From NCBI GenBank assembly GCA_023411555.1, contig JAEYOQ010000008.1, positions 1 through 64,000 of the forward strand: a DNA stretch of 64,000 nucleotides, written 5' to 3'. The notes under the pieces are model-generated. The model was not told the DNA's origin, made no database searches, and saw only the letters and a program-made list of their open reading frames with translations. This DNA comes from Bacillota bacterium (lineage in GTDB: Bacteria; Bacillota; Clostridia; Lachnospirales; Lachnospiraceae). How positions within the stretch are numbered: position 1 is the stretch's first letter; every line of letters starts with the position of its first letter. Positions 18,353 through 25,497 of this stretch are shown piece by piece. The position numbers were made by a program, and so were the translations under genes.

Positions 18353-18416
18353 TCACATATTTTTGTAAATCATTAACTCATTTAATGCTTTACAAAAATA
18401 TGTGATTTTTTATTTT
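18353..18416 (+). terminator. Terminator-like hairpin in the cspA leader
   Basis: Arms 18353-18369 (TCACATATTTTTGTAAA) and 18389-18405 are perfectly complementary over 17 bp. The loop itself contains CATTAA/TTAATG, extending the fold. TTTTTTATTTT follows directly at 18406-18416. This has the form of an intrinsic terminator placed between the promoter and the cspA ribosome binding site, so it may act as an attenuator or temperature-responsive element. Confidence 0.7.
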
Positions 18417-18455
18417 CAGCTTAGAATAAACAATTTAATTTAGGAGGTATCTTTC

Positions 18456-18659
18456 ATGAATAAAGGTACAGTAAAATGGTTTAACGCACAAAAGGGATTT
18501 GGATTTATCACTAATACTGAGAATGGCGAAGATGTATTCGTACATTATACAGGTATTGCTTCAGAAGGCTTTAAGTCTTTAGAAGAAAATCAGAACGTTA
18601 TGTTTGAAATTACTAACGGCGCTCGCGGCTTACAGGCTGTAAATGTTGTATTAGCATAA
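18456..18659 (+). CDS. cspA: Cold-shock protein, CspA family
   Basis: A 67-residue cold-shock-domain protein that binds single-stranded RNA/DNA and acts as an RNA chaperone. RNP1 (KGFGFI) and RNP2 (VFVHYT) are both present, in NAQKGFGFITNTENGEDVFVHYTGI. Length and composition are standard. The start follows TTAGGAGGTATCTTTC. It has its own promoter, a long structured leader and a strong terminator, so it is a single-gene unit. Leader structure suggests post-initiation control, as for many csp genes. Confidence 0.95.
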   Translation: MNKGTVKWFNAQKGFGFITNTENGEDVFVHYTGIASEGFKSLEENQNVMFEITNGARGLQAVNVVLA

Positions 18660-18682
18660 TTCAATAGGCGAACCTAGAATCA

Positions 18683-18716
18683 GACACGGATAAAGCAATT
18701 TATCCGTGTCTTTTTT
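18683..18716 (+). terminator. Intrinsic terminator of cspA
   Basis: A perfect 12-bp stem (GACACGGATAAA 18683-18694, complement 18699-18710) with a GCAA tetraloop and six T residues, 24 nt after the stop. Confidence 0.93.
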
Positions 18717-18786
18717 GTGGCCCTTAATCACAACCGAGAGTAATAGTGATAGTGGGACTTTTGCTCATTAATATGATTGAAGAATA

Positions 18787-20019
18787 TCATCTGAGCTGTT
18801 TGATTTCATTTCCTTCTCCATAGACGAAAAATCCATAAAAACCGTTCAGAACAAGCTTATCAATGAATTTCCCTAATTTTTTAGGCATCTCATATAGAAC
18901 AACATCAAATTTATCACGGTACACTTCTGCTTCCACATAGGCTTTTAAGAAATCATCACTTTTATATATAATAGCGATTTTACTCTTCAATTCCGGTATT
19001 TGATATCCATCTTCCATAAGTAATGTAAAAATTCGTTCAAAACCGATCGAAAAGCCAACTGCAGGCACCTTCTCACCGGTAAACTTTCCTATAAGATTAT
19101 TATATCTGCCACCGCCCCCGATTGAACTTTTAAATTTATTGCTTTCTATCTCAAATATAGTACCTGTATAATATCCTTGCCCACGTACTAGAGAGAAATC
19201 AAATTGTATATTATAGCTTCCCTTCGATATTTCTTGAATGGAATAAGTAATTTTTTTCAGTCCCTCAACTACACTCTTTTCCTCTGTTATTCTCTCTATT
19301 TCATCTAAGCCTACTTTGTTAGCTACCAGGGTCGTAATTTTATCAATAATATCATTCCCTATATTCTTATCTAGGAGCTCAGCTCTCAATCCGGCGACAC
19401 CGATTTTATCCAGCTTATCGATAGAAATACTTACACCTTCAACCTGGTTTTCATCCAGCCCGAATGATAATAATATTGATCTCAATAAACGTCTGTCGTT
19501 AATCTTTATGGTAAAATCCTTGATTCCGACTGATATTAATGCTTTTGCTGTTATATCGATCAGTTCAATTTCAGAATTAATTGAATCAGAACCGATTATA
19601 TCGATATCACATTGGATAAACTCTCTGTCCCTGCCTCTTTGCGGACGTTCTGCACGGTAGACCTTATCAATCTGAATGCATTTGAACGGCAGCATTAGCT
19701 TCTCTTTATTATTGGCATAATAGCGGCTTAGGGGTAATGTCAGATCATATCTTAATCCCATGTCGCAAAGCCCATTGACCTGTCCATTTTCAATCGCTTC
19801 CTTCAGCTTATCTCCCCTCTTAAGAACCTTGAAAATCAAGTTCAGGTTCTCTCCTCCCTCACTTTTATCAAGGTTTTCTATGTCTTCCAAGATAGGGGTT
19901 GATATACGGCTGAAGCCATTATTCTGATATACTTGCAGGATTTTATTCTGCAAGTAATCTCTTAGTGCCACTTCATTCGGTAGAAAATCTCTTGTTCCCT
20001 TTACTGTTGTTGTCTTCAT
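18787..20019 (-). CDS. hisS: Histidyl-tRNA synthetase
   Basis: A 410-residue class II histidyl-tRNA synthetase. Class motif 2 is in KVYRAERPQRGRDREFIQCD, the histidine-specific blocks are LVRGQGYYTGTIFEI and SIGGGGRYNNLIG, and motif 3 is AVGFSIGFERIFTLL. The Q/E-type RYDLTLPLSRYYA block that binds histidine is present. The C-terminal anticodon-binding domain is short, ending soon after KLVLNGFYGFFVYGEGNE, so it may be slightly trimmed. ATG 20019 follows AAAGGAGTAAT; an upstream in-frame ATG at 20118 would translate repeat sequence. It lies behind a long leader with a His-codon peptide and attenuator, described separately. It could be one of two HisRS genes in the genome. Confidence 0.88.
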   Translation of the reverse strand: MKTTTVKGTRDFLPNEVALRDYLQNKILQVYQNNGFSRISTPILEDIENLDKSEGGENLNLIFKVLKRGDKLKEAIENGQVNGLCDMGLRYDLTLPLSRYYANNKEKLMLPFKCIQIDKVYRAERPQRGRDREFIQCDIDIIGSDSINSEIELIDITAKALISVGIKDFTIKINDRRLLRSILLSFGLDENQVEGVSISIDKLDKIGVAGLRAELLDKNIGNDIIDKITTLVANKVGLDEIERITEEKSVVEGLKKITYSIQEISKGSYNIQFDFSLVRGQGYYTGTIFEIESNKFKSSIGGGGRYNNLIGKFTGEKVPAVGFSIGFERIFTLLMEDGYQIPELKSKIAIIYKSDDFLKAYVEAEVYRDKFDVVLYEMPKKLGKFIDKLVLNGFYGFFVYGEGNEIKQLR

Positions 20020-20037
20020 ATTACTCCTTTCATAATA

Positions 20038-20080
20038 AAGTGTCAGTTTTCTGACACTTGTCAGTTTTCTGACACTTTCC
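20038..20080 (-). repeat. Tandem palindromes (TGTCAGAAAACTGACA twice) before hisS
   Basis: Two copies of the palindromic unit TGTCAG-AAAA-CTGACA lie head to tail just upstream of the hisS ribosome binding site, separated by an AG dinucleotide. Outer bases (AAGTGTC...GACACTT) let the whole block fold as one hairpin or as two. Possible roles: regulator operator, mRNA hairpins close to the start codon, or a small duplication. Confidence 0.65.
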
Positions 20081-20114
20081 CGACTGCGGATTGCACAGCA
20101 ATAAACTTTCGAAC

Positions 20115-20197
20115 ACATTCATGCATTTGTACGCTGAGGTGCGTCATCCAAAAGTGAATAAAATTCACGTGTATCATAGAACGCAATTTTCTATGAA
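20115..20197. repeat. Dispersed intergenic repeat, copy A
   Basis: Shares an 80-100 bp imperfect repeat with 41481-41585: both contain CATTCATGC-TTTGT-CGC, then GTCATCC, AAAA, a TGAA...TTCA small hairpin, TCATAG and CTATGAA. In minus orientation both copies begin directly after the T-run of an intrinsic terminator. Copy A lies in the hisS leader and is interrupted at its end by the palindromic element at 20198-20472. Confidence 0.65.
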
Positions 20198-20473
20198 GAT
20201 TAGGGTGTCAAAAGGCTATCTCCGTCTATAGGTGTGAATATCACTGTATGTATATTCATCTTGGCTAGAACTTTAGTTCTATGAGATCGGCCGACGACGG
20301 TTGTCTATATTCGATTTGAGACTCAGAAGAATATCGAGCCTGATTATGCGAGATTTTCTTTATGCCATGAGGCTCAAAGGAGAATATACCTAGGAGGGAA
20401 AGGCAGCCAAATGAATGTATATACAGTGATATTCACATTTTGAAATAGAAGCAGCCTTTTGACACCCTAATCG
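20198..20473. mobile_element. MITE-like palindromic element with 6-bp target duplication
   Basis: A 275-bp non-coding element with terminal inverted repeats beginning GATTAGGGTGTCAAAAGGCT; about 70 bp at each end are complementary with scattered mismatches, including the long block TGTGAATATCACTGTAT. The element is flanked by TATGAA at 20192-20197 and 20474-20479. Copy B of the dispersed repeat (41572-41583) shows the uninterrupted sequence CTATGAAATAAAA, matching the empty site. No transposase is encoded. It lies between the hisS attenuator and the hisS coding sequence. Confidence 0.78.
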
Positions 20474-20481
20474 TATGAAAT

Positions 20482-20512
20482 AAAAAAACCGCCCGATTCG
20501 ATACTCGGACGG
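20482..20512 (-). terminator. Intrinsic terminator of the hisS leader (attenuator)
   Basis: On the minus strand, CCGTCCGA (20505-20512) pairs with TCGGGCGG (20489-20496), followed by seven T residues (20482-20488). It lies about 90 nt after the leader-peptide stop and well before hisS, which fits a regulated terminator. Its 5' arm overlaps 20501-20509, which can instead pair with 20544-20552. Confidence 0.8.
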
Positions 20513-20573
20513 CATAAATTGTTATTTCACAATTATCAATCATCCCGAGCACACCAAAATACGACTGTACTCG
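20489..20573 (-). promoter_or_regulatory. Candidate antiterminator/anti-antiterminator segments of the hisS attenuator
   Basis: Four segments can pair in alternatives: segment 1 CGAGTAC (20567-20573) with segment 2 GTGCTCGGG (20544-20552); segment 2 with segment 3 TCCGAGTAT (20501-20509, 9 bp including G-U pairs); and segment 3 with segment 4 (the terminator). This is the classical 1:2, 2:3, 3:4 logic of ribosome-mediated attenuation. Segment 1 begins about 32 nt after the His codons, so the exact coupling to a stalled ribosome is uncertain. Confidence 0.6.
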
Positions 20574-20598
20574 CGACTATAACGCAAATACAATCGTT

Positions 20599-20634
20599 CT
20601 AGCTATGATGATGATGGATATCTAAAATAAACAT
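20599..20634 (-). CDS. Histidine-rich leader peptide MFILDIHHHHS
   Basis: Eleven codons from ATG 20634 to TAG 20599, with four consecutive CAT histidine codons at 20605-20616. AAGGGG precedes the ATG with 8-nt spacing. It lies about 35 nt after a good promoter and upstream of mutually exclusive hairpins and an intrinsic terminator, in front of hisS. The arrangement is that of a his-type attenuator: histidine starvation would stall the ribosome on the His run and favour readthrough into hisS. Such peptides are well known in proteobacterial his operons; clostridial hisS genes more often use T-boxes, which I do not see here. Confidence 0.78.
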   Translation of the reverse strand: MFILDIHHHHS

Positions 20635-20663
20635 AATTTTACCCCTTAATAAGATTTTAGGAA

Positions 20664-20693
20664 ATATTATCATAATCCATTAAGAAATGTCAA
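20664..20693 (-). promoter_or_regulatory. Promoter of the hisS leader transcript
   Basis: On the minus strand TTGACA (20688-20693), 18-nt spacer, TAATAT (20664-20669). Transcription would start near 20657, about 23 nt before the leader-peptide ATG. Confidence 0.7.
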
Positions 20694-20834
20694 GGAAAAA
20701 TAAATCATATCGATGTCCCATAGCATAGACAACCATAGCACCCTATCTGGTAAAATGTGTTTACATTTATTATCCAGTAAGTTACAATTAATTCAAATTC
20801 TTAGTTGTATATGTTAATTCACCGGAGGTACATA

Positions 20835-21311
20835 ATGTATATTAAGCGTATAGAAGAAAATGATAAGCTCATAATAAACGAATTCCTTCTACGAGAATGG
20901 GGAAGCTCAGTAATCGTTCTTAGAGAAGGTGAAGTATTTGATTTAAAGGATGAAGCCGGCTTTGTCGCTTATGAAGAAGATACTGTAATTGGCTTGATAA
21001 CCTATAGAATAACTGACCATATCTGCGAGATTTTATCAATTGATAGCAAAAAAGAAAATCAAGGACTTGGTACCTCCTTAATCGAACAAGTAAAAGAACA
21101 AGCGAGACTTTATCAATGCGACCAATTACGAGTTGTTACTACGAATGATAACCTAAGGGCAATCGGATATTTTCAGAAAAGGGGTTTTCATCTGACCAAG
21201 CTATATATCAATGCGATGGACTATGTTAGAAGGATAAAGCCAGATGTTCCATTAACAGGCGAGCATAATATCCCCCTAAATGATGAATTGGAATTCGAAA
21301 TGCCTATCTAA
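20835..21311 (+). CDS. GNAT-family N-acetyltransferase
   Basis: A 158-residue acetyltransferase. Core GNAT elements are VIGLITYRITDHICEILSID (strands 3-4), the acetyl-CoA loop SKKENQGLGTSLIEQVKEQA and NLRAIGYFQKRGFHLTKLY. A C-terminal tail (RRIKPDVPLTGEHNIPLNDELEFEM) is typical of a subgroup of clostridial GNATs. ATG 20835 follows CCGGAGGTACATA; an upstream in-frame ATG lacks a binding site. It lies 19 bp before the UDP-sugar pyrophosphorylase gene and is probably co-transcribed with it. Confidence 0.85.
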   Translation: MYIKRIEENDKLIINEFLLREWGSSVIVLREGEVFDLKDEAGFVAYEEDTVIGLITYRITDHICEILSIDSKKENQGLGTSLIEQVKEQARLYQCDQLRVVTTNDNLRAIGYFQKRGFHLTKLYINAMDYVRRIKPDVPLTGEHNIPLNDELEFEMPI

Positions 21312-21330
21312 CCTATGACAAGGAGACATT

Positions 21331-22554
21331 ATGATGAGAAGTGAACTGAAATATCTTCTACAGGAACATAATCAAGAACATCTACTCTCCTTTTATAACC
21401 GCTTATCTCTTGGGGATAAGGAGCATCTAGCCGATCAAATACGTAATATCGATTGGGGGCTTATTAAACTGATCAATCAAGCTCAACGTCATAGTGCAGG
21501 TTTGTATGAACCCCTTGAGGGTATGAGTATCACACAAATAGAAGCGGATAAAGATGTATATTACAATGTTGGAATCAAGGCAATCCAAAAGGGAAAAGTT
21601 GCGGCTGTCCTTTTAGCCGGAGGTCAGGGAACACGACTGGGCTGTGATGGTCCTAAAGGAACAGTTAACATCGGTCTTACTAAGGAAGTATACATCTTTG
21701 AATTACTGATTAAAAATCTATTGAATGTTGCGAAAACAGCAGGTACCTGGATACCGCTATATATTATGACTAGTAATAAAAATAACGAACAGACGGTCAA
21801 TTTTCTGAAACAACATGACTTCTTCAGTTATCCGGAAGAATTTATCACCTTTTATATTCAGGATATGACCCCCTCTGTAAGCTATGAAGGGAAATTACTT
21901 ATGGAAGCACCTGCTCAACTTTCCCTATCTCCAAATGGCAACGGTGGCTGGTTTTCATCCATGGTTAAGGCAAATCTTCTTCAAGACCTACATCAACGCA
22001 AAGTCGAATGGATTAATGTATTTGCTGTTGATAATGTTCTCCAAAGAATTGCAGACCCTATCTTTATTGGAGCTACGATTGCTGCGAATAAATCAAGCGG
22101 AGCTAAGGTTGTAAGAAAAGTGATGCCTGACGAGCGTGTTGGTGTATTATGCTTGAAGGATGGGAAGCCAGCTATAGTAGAATATTATGAAATGACCGAT
22201 GAGATGCTTCATGCCAGAAATGATCAAGGTGATTTAAGTTATTCCTATGGTGTTACATTAAATTACTTGTTCCGGCTAGACAAATTGGAGTATTTATCAG
22301 AAGCCAGATTACCAATTCATATCGTAGAGAAGAAAATACCTTATCTATCTACCGATGGGGAGTATATCGAACCAAAGGAACCTAATGGATATAAATTCGA
22401 AGAACTGGTACTGGACATGATTCATTTATTCGATGATTGTCTTCCATTTGAAGTGATTCGAGAACATGAATTTGCTCCTATTAAAAATGCATCCGGTAAC
22501 GATTCAATGGAAAGTGCCAGAGCACTGCTATTGAAGCAAGGCTATGACCTATAA
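21331..22554 (+). CDS. UDPGP-type nucleotidyltransferase (UDP-GlcNAc/UDP-sugar pyrophosphorylase-like)
   Basis: A 407-residue enzyme of the eukaryotic-type UDPGP family, which makes UDP-sugars from UTP and a sugar 1-phosphate. The nucleotide-binding signature LLAGGQGTRLGCDGPKG is at about residues 91-107. Other family blocks are PLYIMTSNKNNEQT, LSPNGNGGWFSSM (uracil/sugar-binding loop) and INVFAVDNVLQRIADP. It resembles UAP1/AGX and YqgM-type proteins more than bacterial GalU. Start ATG 21331 follows AAGGAGACATT. Its coupling with an acetyltransferase gene raises the possibility of N-acetylamino-sugar metabolism; this is inference. Confidence 0.88.
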   Translation: MMRSELKYLLQEHNQEHLLSFYNRLSLGDKEHLADQIRNIDWGLIKLINQAQRHSAGLYEPLEGMSITQIEADKDVYYNVGIKAIQKGKVAAVLLAGGQGTRLGCDGPKGTVNIGLTKEVYIFELLIKNLLNVAKTAGTWIPLYIMTSNKNNEQTVNFLKQHDFFSYPEEFITFYIQDMTPSVSYEGKLLMEAPAQLSLSPNGNGGWFSSMVKANLLQDLHQRKVEWINVFAVDNVLQRIADPIFIGATIAANKSSGAKVVRKVMPDERVGVLCLKDGKPAIVEYYEMTDEMLHARNDQGDLSYSYGVTLNYLFRLDKLEYLSEARLPIHIVEKKIPYLSTDGEYIEPKEPNGYKFEELVLDMIHLFDDCLPFEVIREHEFAPIKNASGNDSMESARALLLKQGYDL

Positions 22555-22662
22555 TGAAACTATTCTTAAAGATAATAACAATCTGAAGCGAACTAAAAAT
22601 GGTAAGTTAATATTGTGTTTATAATAATAAATCCGATAAACATGAAAATGAGAGGAACGACC

Positions 22663-23166
22663 ATGTGTAAAGTGCCTAAGATAATTATATTGAGAGGAAA
22701 TTCCGGAAGCGGAAAAACAACCATCGCCAAGCTGCTCCAAAAGGAATTCGGACGCGGAACCTTGCTTATCTCCCAGGACGTTGTAAGACGTGATATATTG
22801 TATGTAAAGGATGGTCCACAATCAAAAGCCGTTCAATTACTGATAGACCTTGTTCAATTCGGAAGAAAAAACTGTAACCTATTGATACTGGAGGGTATGC
22901 TATATGCCGATTGGTATCAGGAGTTATTTGAATTTATTAAAATACATTTTAACAGTAATATATATGCTTATTATTTTGAGGTTCCCTTCGAAGAAACATT
23001 ACTTCGTCACAGAACAAAACCTAATGCAAATGAGTTTGGAGAAGCTGAGATGAAACGCTGGTGGCGAGAGAAGGATTATATACAATCAATCCCCGAACGA
23101 ATCATCAATAAAGATATGACAATCGATGAGATTGTTGAAATGATCTCTACCCAAATTCAATTATAA
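22663..23166 (+). CDS. P-loop kinase (AAA_33 / zeta-toxin-like nucleotide kinase)
   Basis: A 167-residue small kinase. The P-loop is ILRGNSGSGKTTIAKLL (about residues 8-24); DVVRRDIL and LILEGMLY provide the second-substrate and Walker B-like regions; a lid-like segment is FEETLLRHRTKPNANEFGE. This resembles AAA_33-type kinases (often annotated as uridine kinase or zeta-toxin-like). ATG 22663 follows GAGAGGAACGACC; upstream in-frame ATGs lack binding sites. No antitoxin is adjacent, so a metabolic kinase is more likely than a toxin. Substrate unknown. Confidence 0.75.
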   Translation: MCKVPKIIILRGNSGSGKTTIAKLLQKEFGRGTLLISQDVVRRDILYVKDGPQSKAVQLLIDLVQFGRKNCNLLILEGMLYADWYQELFEFIKIHFNSNIYAYYFEVPFEETLLRHRTKPNANEFGEAEMKRWWREKDYIQSIPERIINKDMTIDEIVEMISTQIQL

Positions 23167-23335
23167 TTGTCTATAAGCTATGATAACTAAATAGATCATG
23201 CTAAAATAATAAGAAGAACATTGTCTGATCAAAGATTATTCCATCGGCTAGTTGTACTGCCCCCAGATCCACCATGCTTTGACAGGAATGTTACCTAGTA
23301 TGATAAATCAGTTACAACAAAAACAGGAGAATGTT

Positions 23336-23980
23336 ATGGAAAAAATGGATTGCTTTTTTACAGCACGTGTCGATGGTTATGATGACCATATGCTCACCAA
23401 TGTGATCGGCTGTAAAGAAGGTTATATCGAGTTGTCAAAGCTTGTCCCAAGGTCATGCAAAACACTTCTCGACCTTGGCTGCGGAACAGGCCTGGAGCTT
23501 GATGAAATATTCAAGGTTATGCCAGATATTGAAGTTACCGGTATTGATTTAACGAAAGCAATGCTCGACAAATTAAAGGCAAAGCATCCGGATAAATCGA
23601 TGCAGCTTATTTGTGGCAGCTATTTTGATGTACCACTGGGAAATGAAAAATATGATTGTGCGATATCCTTTCAGACTATGCATCATTTCTCACACGAAGC
23701 AAAAATTTCTCTTTATGAGAAAATCCATCATGCTTTAGTTCAGGATGGCCTTTATATTGAATGCGATTACATGGTAGAACGCCAGGAAGAGGAAGACTTC
23801 TATTATGCAGAAAATGCCCGTATCCGTAAAGAATTCGGGATCTCGGAGAACGAGTTCTATCATTATGATACTCCATGTACGATAGAGAACCAGATCTCAT
23901 TGCTAAAAGGTGCCGGCTTTATAACCGTTGAAAAGGTATTTCGCATAGAGAACACAACCATATTGGTCGCTCATAAATAA
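23336..23980 (+). CDS. Class I SAM-dependent methyltransferase
   Basis: A 214-residue methyltransferase. Motif I (LLDLGCGTGLELDEI, about residue 43) binds S-adenosylmethionine; motif II region VTGIDLTKAMLDKL holds the ribose-binding acidic residue; CAISFQTMHHFSHEAK and DGLYIECDYM are later Rossmann blocks. ATG 23336 follows CAGGAGAATGTT. Upstream in-frame codons lack a binding site. It is monocistronic as far as can be seen. Substrate cannot be inferred. Confidence 0.87.
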   Translation: MEKMDCFFTARVDGYDDHMLTNVIGCKEGYIELSKLVPRSCKTLLDLGCGTGLELDEIFKVMPDIEVTGIDLTKAMLDKLKAKHPDKSMQLICGSYFDVPLGNEKYDCAISFQTMHHFSHEAKISLYEKIHHALVQDGLYIECDYMVERQEEEDFYYAENARIRKEFGISENEFYHYDTPCTIENQISLLKGAGFITVEKVFRIENTTILVAHK

Positions 23981-24104
23981 AACGTCAGCTCCTGCTATGA
24001 TAATCCCCTTGCTTATTGGAGGCAAATCGTTGGCGGTTATCTAAAATAATGATATAATGTACGAAATCACTAAAATATTATACCCAGAATGGAGCATATC
24101 CGAT

Positions 24105-24752
24105 ATGACTAACGAAGTTCAAATAGTAAATAATGCGATTGCTTATATTAAAGAAATGTTTAGTAATGACTATAGTGGACATGATTTTCATCACAGCATC
24201 CGTGTCTATAATAATGCTTTACATATTGCAGAAAAGGAAGGCGGCAATCTTCTTCATATTAAACTTGCTGCTCTATTGCATGATGTAGACGATAGAAAGC
24301 TTTTCGACACAAGCGAGAATTTGGACAATGCCAGAGGCTTCCTGCAAAATAACGGCCTTGATGAAGAGACAACGAACAAAATCTGTGAGATCATCAAATC
24401 AGTTTCCTATTCAGGCAATGGATCAATAACTCCCGATACTATCGAGGGAAAGATTGTGCAGGATGCTGACCGCTTAGATGCATTAGGTGCGATTGGCATA
24501 GCCAGAACCTTTGCCTATGGCGGACATAAGGGCAGACCCATCTACGATCCTGATGAAAAGCCTATCGAGAATATGACTGCAGAAGAATATAAGAACCATA
24601 CCAGCAACAGCTTAAATCACTTTTATGAGAAGCTGCTAAAATTAAAGGATTTAATAAACACAGAGACCGCAAGGTCTATGGCGGAGAAGCGCCATGCTTA
24701 CATCGAAAATTACTTGGAAGAATTTCTTTGTGAATGGAATGGTACTCGTTAG
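24105..24752 (+). CDS. HD-domain phosphohydrolase (YpgQ/YedJ-like)
   Basis: A 215-residue metal-dependent phosphohydrolase. The HD motif residues appear as GHDFHHSIRV (about 26-35), LAALLHDVDDRKLF (HD pair) and a downstream Asp in VQDADRLDALGAIG. The C-terminal AYGGHKGRPIYDPDEKP segment is characteristic of the YedJ/YpgQ subgroup, some members of which are nucleotide pyrophosphohydrolases. ATG 24105 has GGAG upstream; an ATG at 24057 has none, so the shorter form is preferred. Next gene starts 68 bp downstream. Confidence 0.85.
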   Translation: MTNEVQIVNNAIAYIKEMFSNDYSGHDFHHSIRVYNNALHIAEKEGGNLLHIKLAALLHDVDDRKLFDTSENLDNARGFLQNNGLDEETTNKICEIIKSVSYSGNGSITPDTIEGKIVQDADRLDALGAIGIARTFAYGGHKGRPIYDPDEKPIENMTAEEYKNHTSNSLNHFYEKLLKLKDLINTETARSMAEKRHAYIENYLEEFLCEWNGTR

Positions 24753-24820
24753 TGTAACTTGTCTGAATATATTTATACTTGCTTTCATAAGTATAAATAA
24801 TGACAGCCTTGGAGCCCTCT

Positions 24821-25246
24821 ATGAATCCATTCTATATCATATTAGCAATCTTAGCAGGCATCTTCACCACGATTGAAGAAAGTATCAATTCACAGCTTGG
24901 CAAATATATTACTCCCGGACTAGCTACCCTTCATAGTCTATTGGTCGGCTTCATCTTTATTCTATTCTTAAATCTCATTAATGGTAAGCTACACTATTAT
25001 ACTAAGATAACGACGATTAAGCCCCTCTGGCTGATTGGTGGTTTGTTTGGTGCCTCAATCATCTATTTATCCTCAAGTGCTATTCCGAGGCTTGGGATAT
25101 CCAATACTATTATTTTGGTGCTTTCCGGACATTTATTAAGCGGGCTGATTGTTGATGCCGTCATAAATAATGTAGAAATCAGCGTAAGGAAATTGGGTGG
25201 GCTTATCTTATTTCTAGTAGGCGCTATCATATACCTAAAGGACTAA
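24821..25246 (+). CDS. DMT-superfamily membrane protein (YdcZ/DUF606-like)
   Basis: A 141-residue protein with about five membrane segments. The motif AGIFTTIEESINSQLGKYITP in the first segments and the closing LGGLILFLVGAIIYL match the short DUF606/YdcZ branch of drug/metabolite transporters, which work as small homo- or heterodimers. ATG 24821 follows GGAGCCCTCT; an upstream in-frame ATG lacks a site. The gene ends before a terminator at 25326-25382. Substrate unknown. Confidence 0.8.
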   Translation: MNPFYIILAILAGIFTTIEESINSQLGKYITPGLATLHSLLVGFIFILFLNLINGKLHYYTKITTIKPLWLIGGLFGASIIYLSSSAIPRLGISNTIILVLSGHLLSGLIVDAVINNVEISVRKLGGLILFLVGAIIYLKD

Positions 25247-25325
25247 TGCTACTCGTAGGTTAAAACATAGCTCCTTGGACATTCACCAAAAGTATGGTCC
25301 AGCTTCGCTGGACACGGAAATATTA

Positions 25326-25382
25326 AGACCACTCTGCATTCGGAGGAACTGGCTACTTTCTCCGAATACGAGTGATCTTTTT
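25326..25382 (+). terminator. Terminator downstream of the DMT protein gene
   Basis: An imperfect stem of about 19 bp (25326-25345 with 25360-25378, loop 14 nt) followed by TTTTT. Upstream at 25292-25310 a small GTCCAG-CTTCG-CTGGAC hairpin is visible, and a further 11-bp inverted repeat (CAATAGAAAGC / GCTTTCTATTG) follows at 25402-25436. Confidence 0.7.
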
Positions 25383-25497
25383 AATTCGTGACATTGTACA
25401 TGACAATAGAAAGCTCGCAAAGCGTGCTTTCTATTGCTTGTGTAAATGTGTATGGGAGTTAATAATACTTATAAGACTTATATACTACGAAAGTAGC

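Noticed and set aside
20020..20118. N-terminal extension of hisS by 33 codons to an ATG at 20118
   Set aside because: The extension translates the tandem palindromes and repeat sequence, and the internal ATG at 20019 has a perfect AAAGGAG site and the normal HisRS N-terminus.
22663..23166. Zeta toxin of a toxin-antitoxin pair
   Set aside because: No small antitoxin gene precedes or follows it; the P-loop kinase is more likely metabolic.
25402..25436. 11-bp inverted repeat CAATAGAAAGC / GCTTTCTATTG as a terminator of the permease operon
   Set aside because: No T-run follows on the minus strand, so termination of the importer operon there is not supported; noted only as an inverted repeat.
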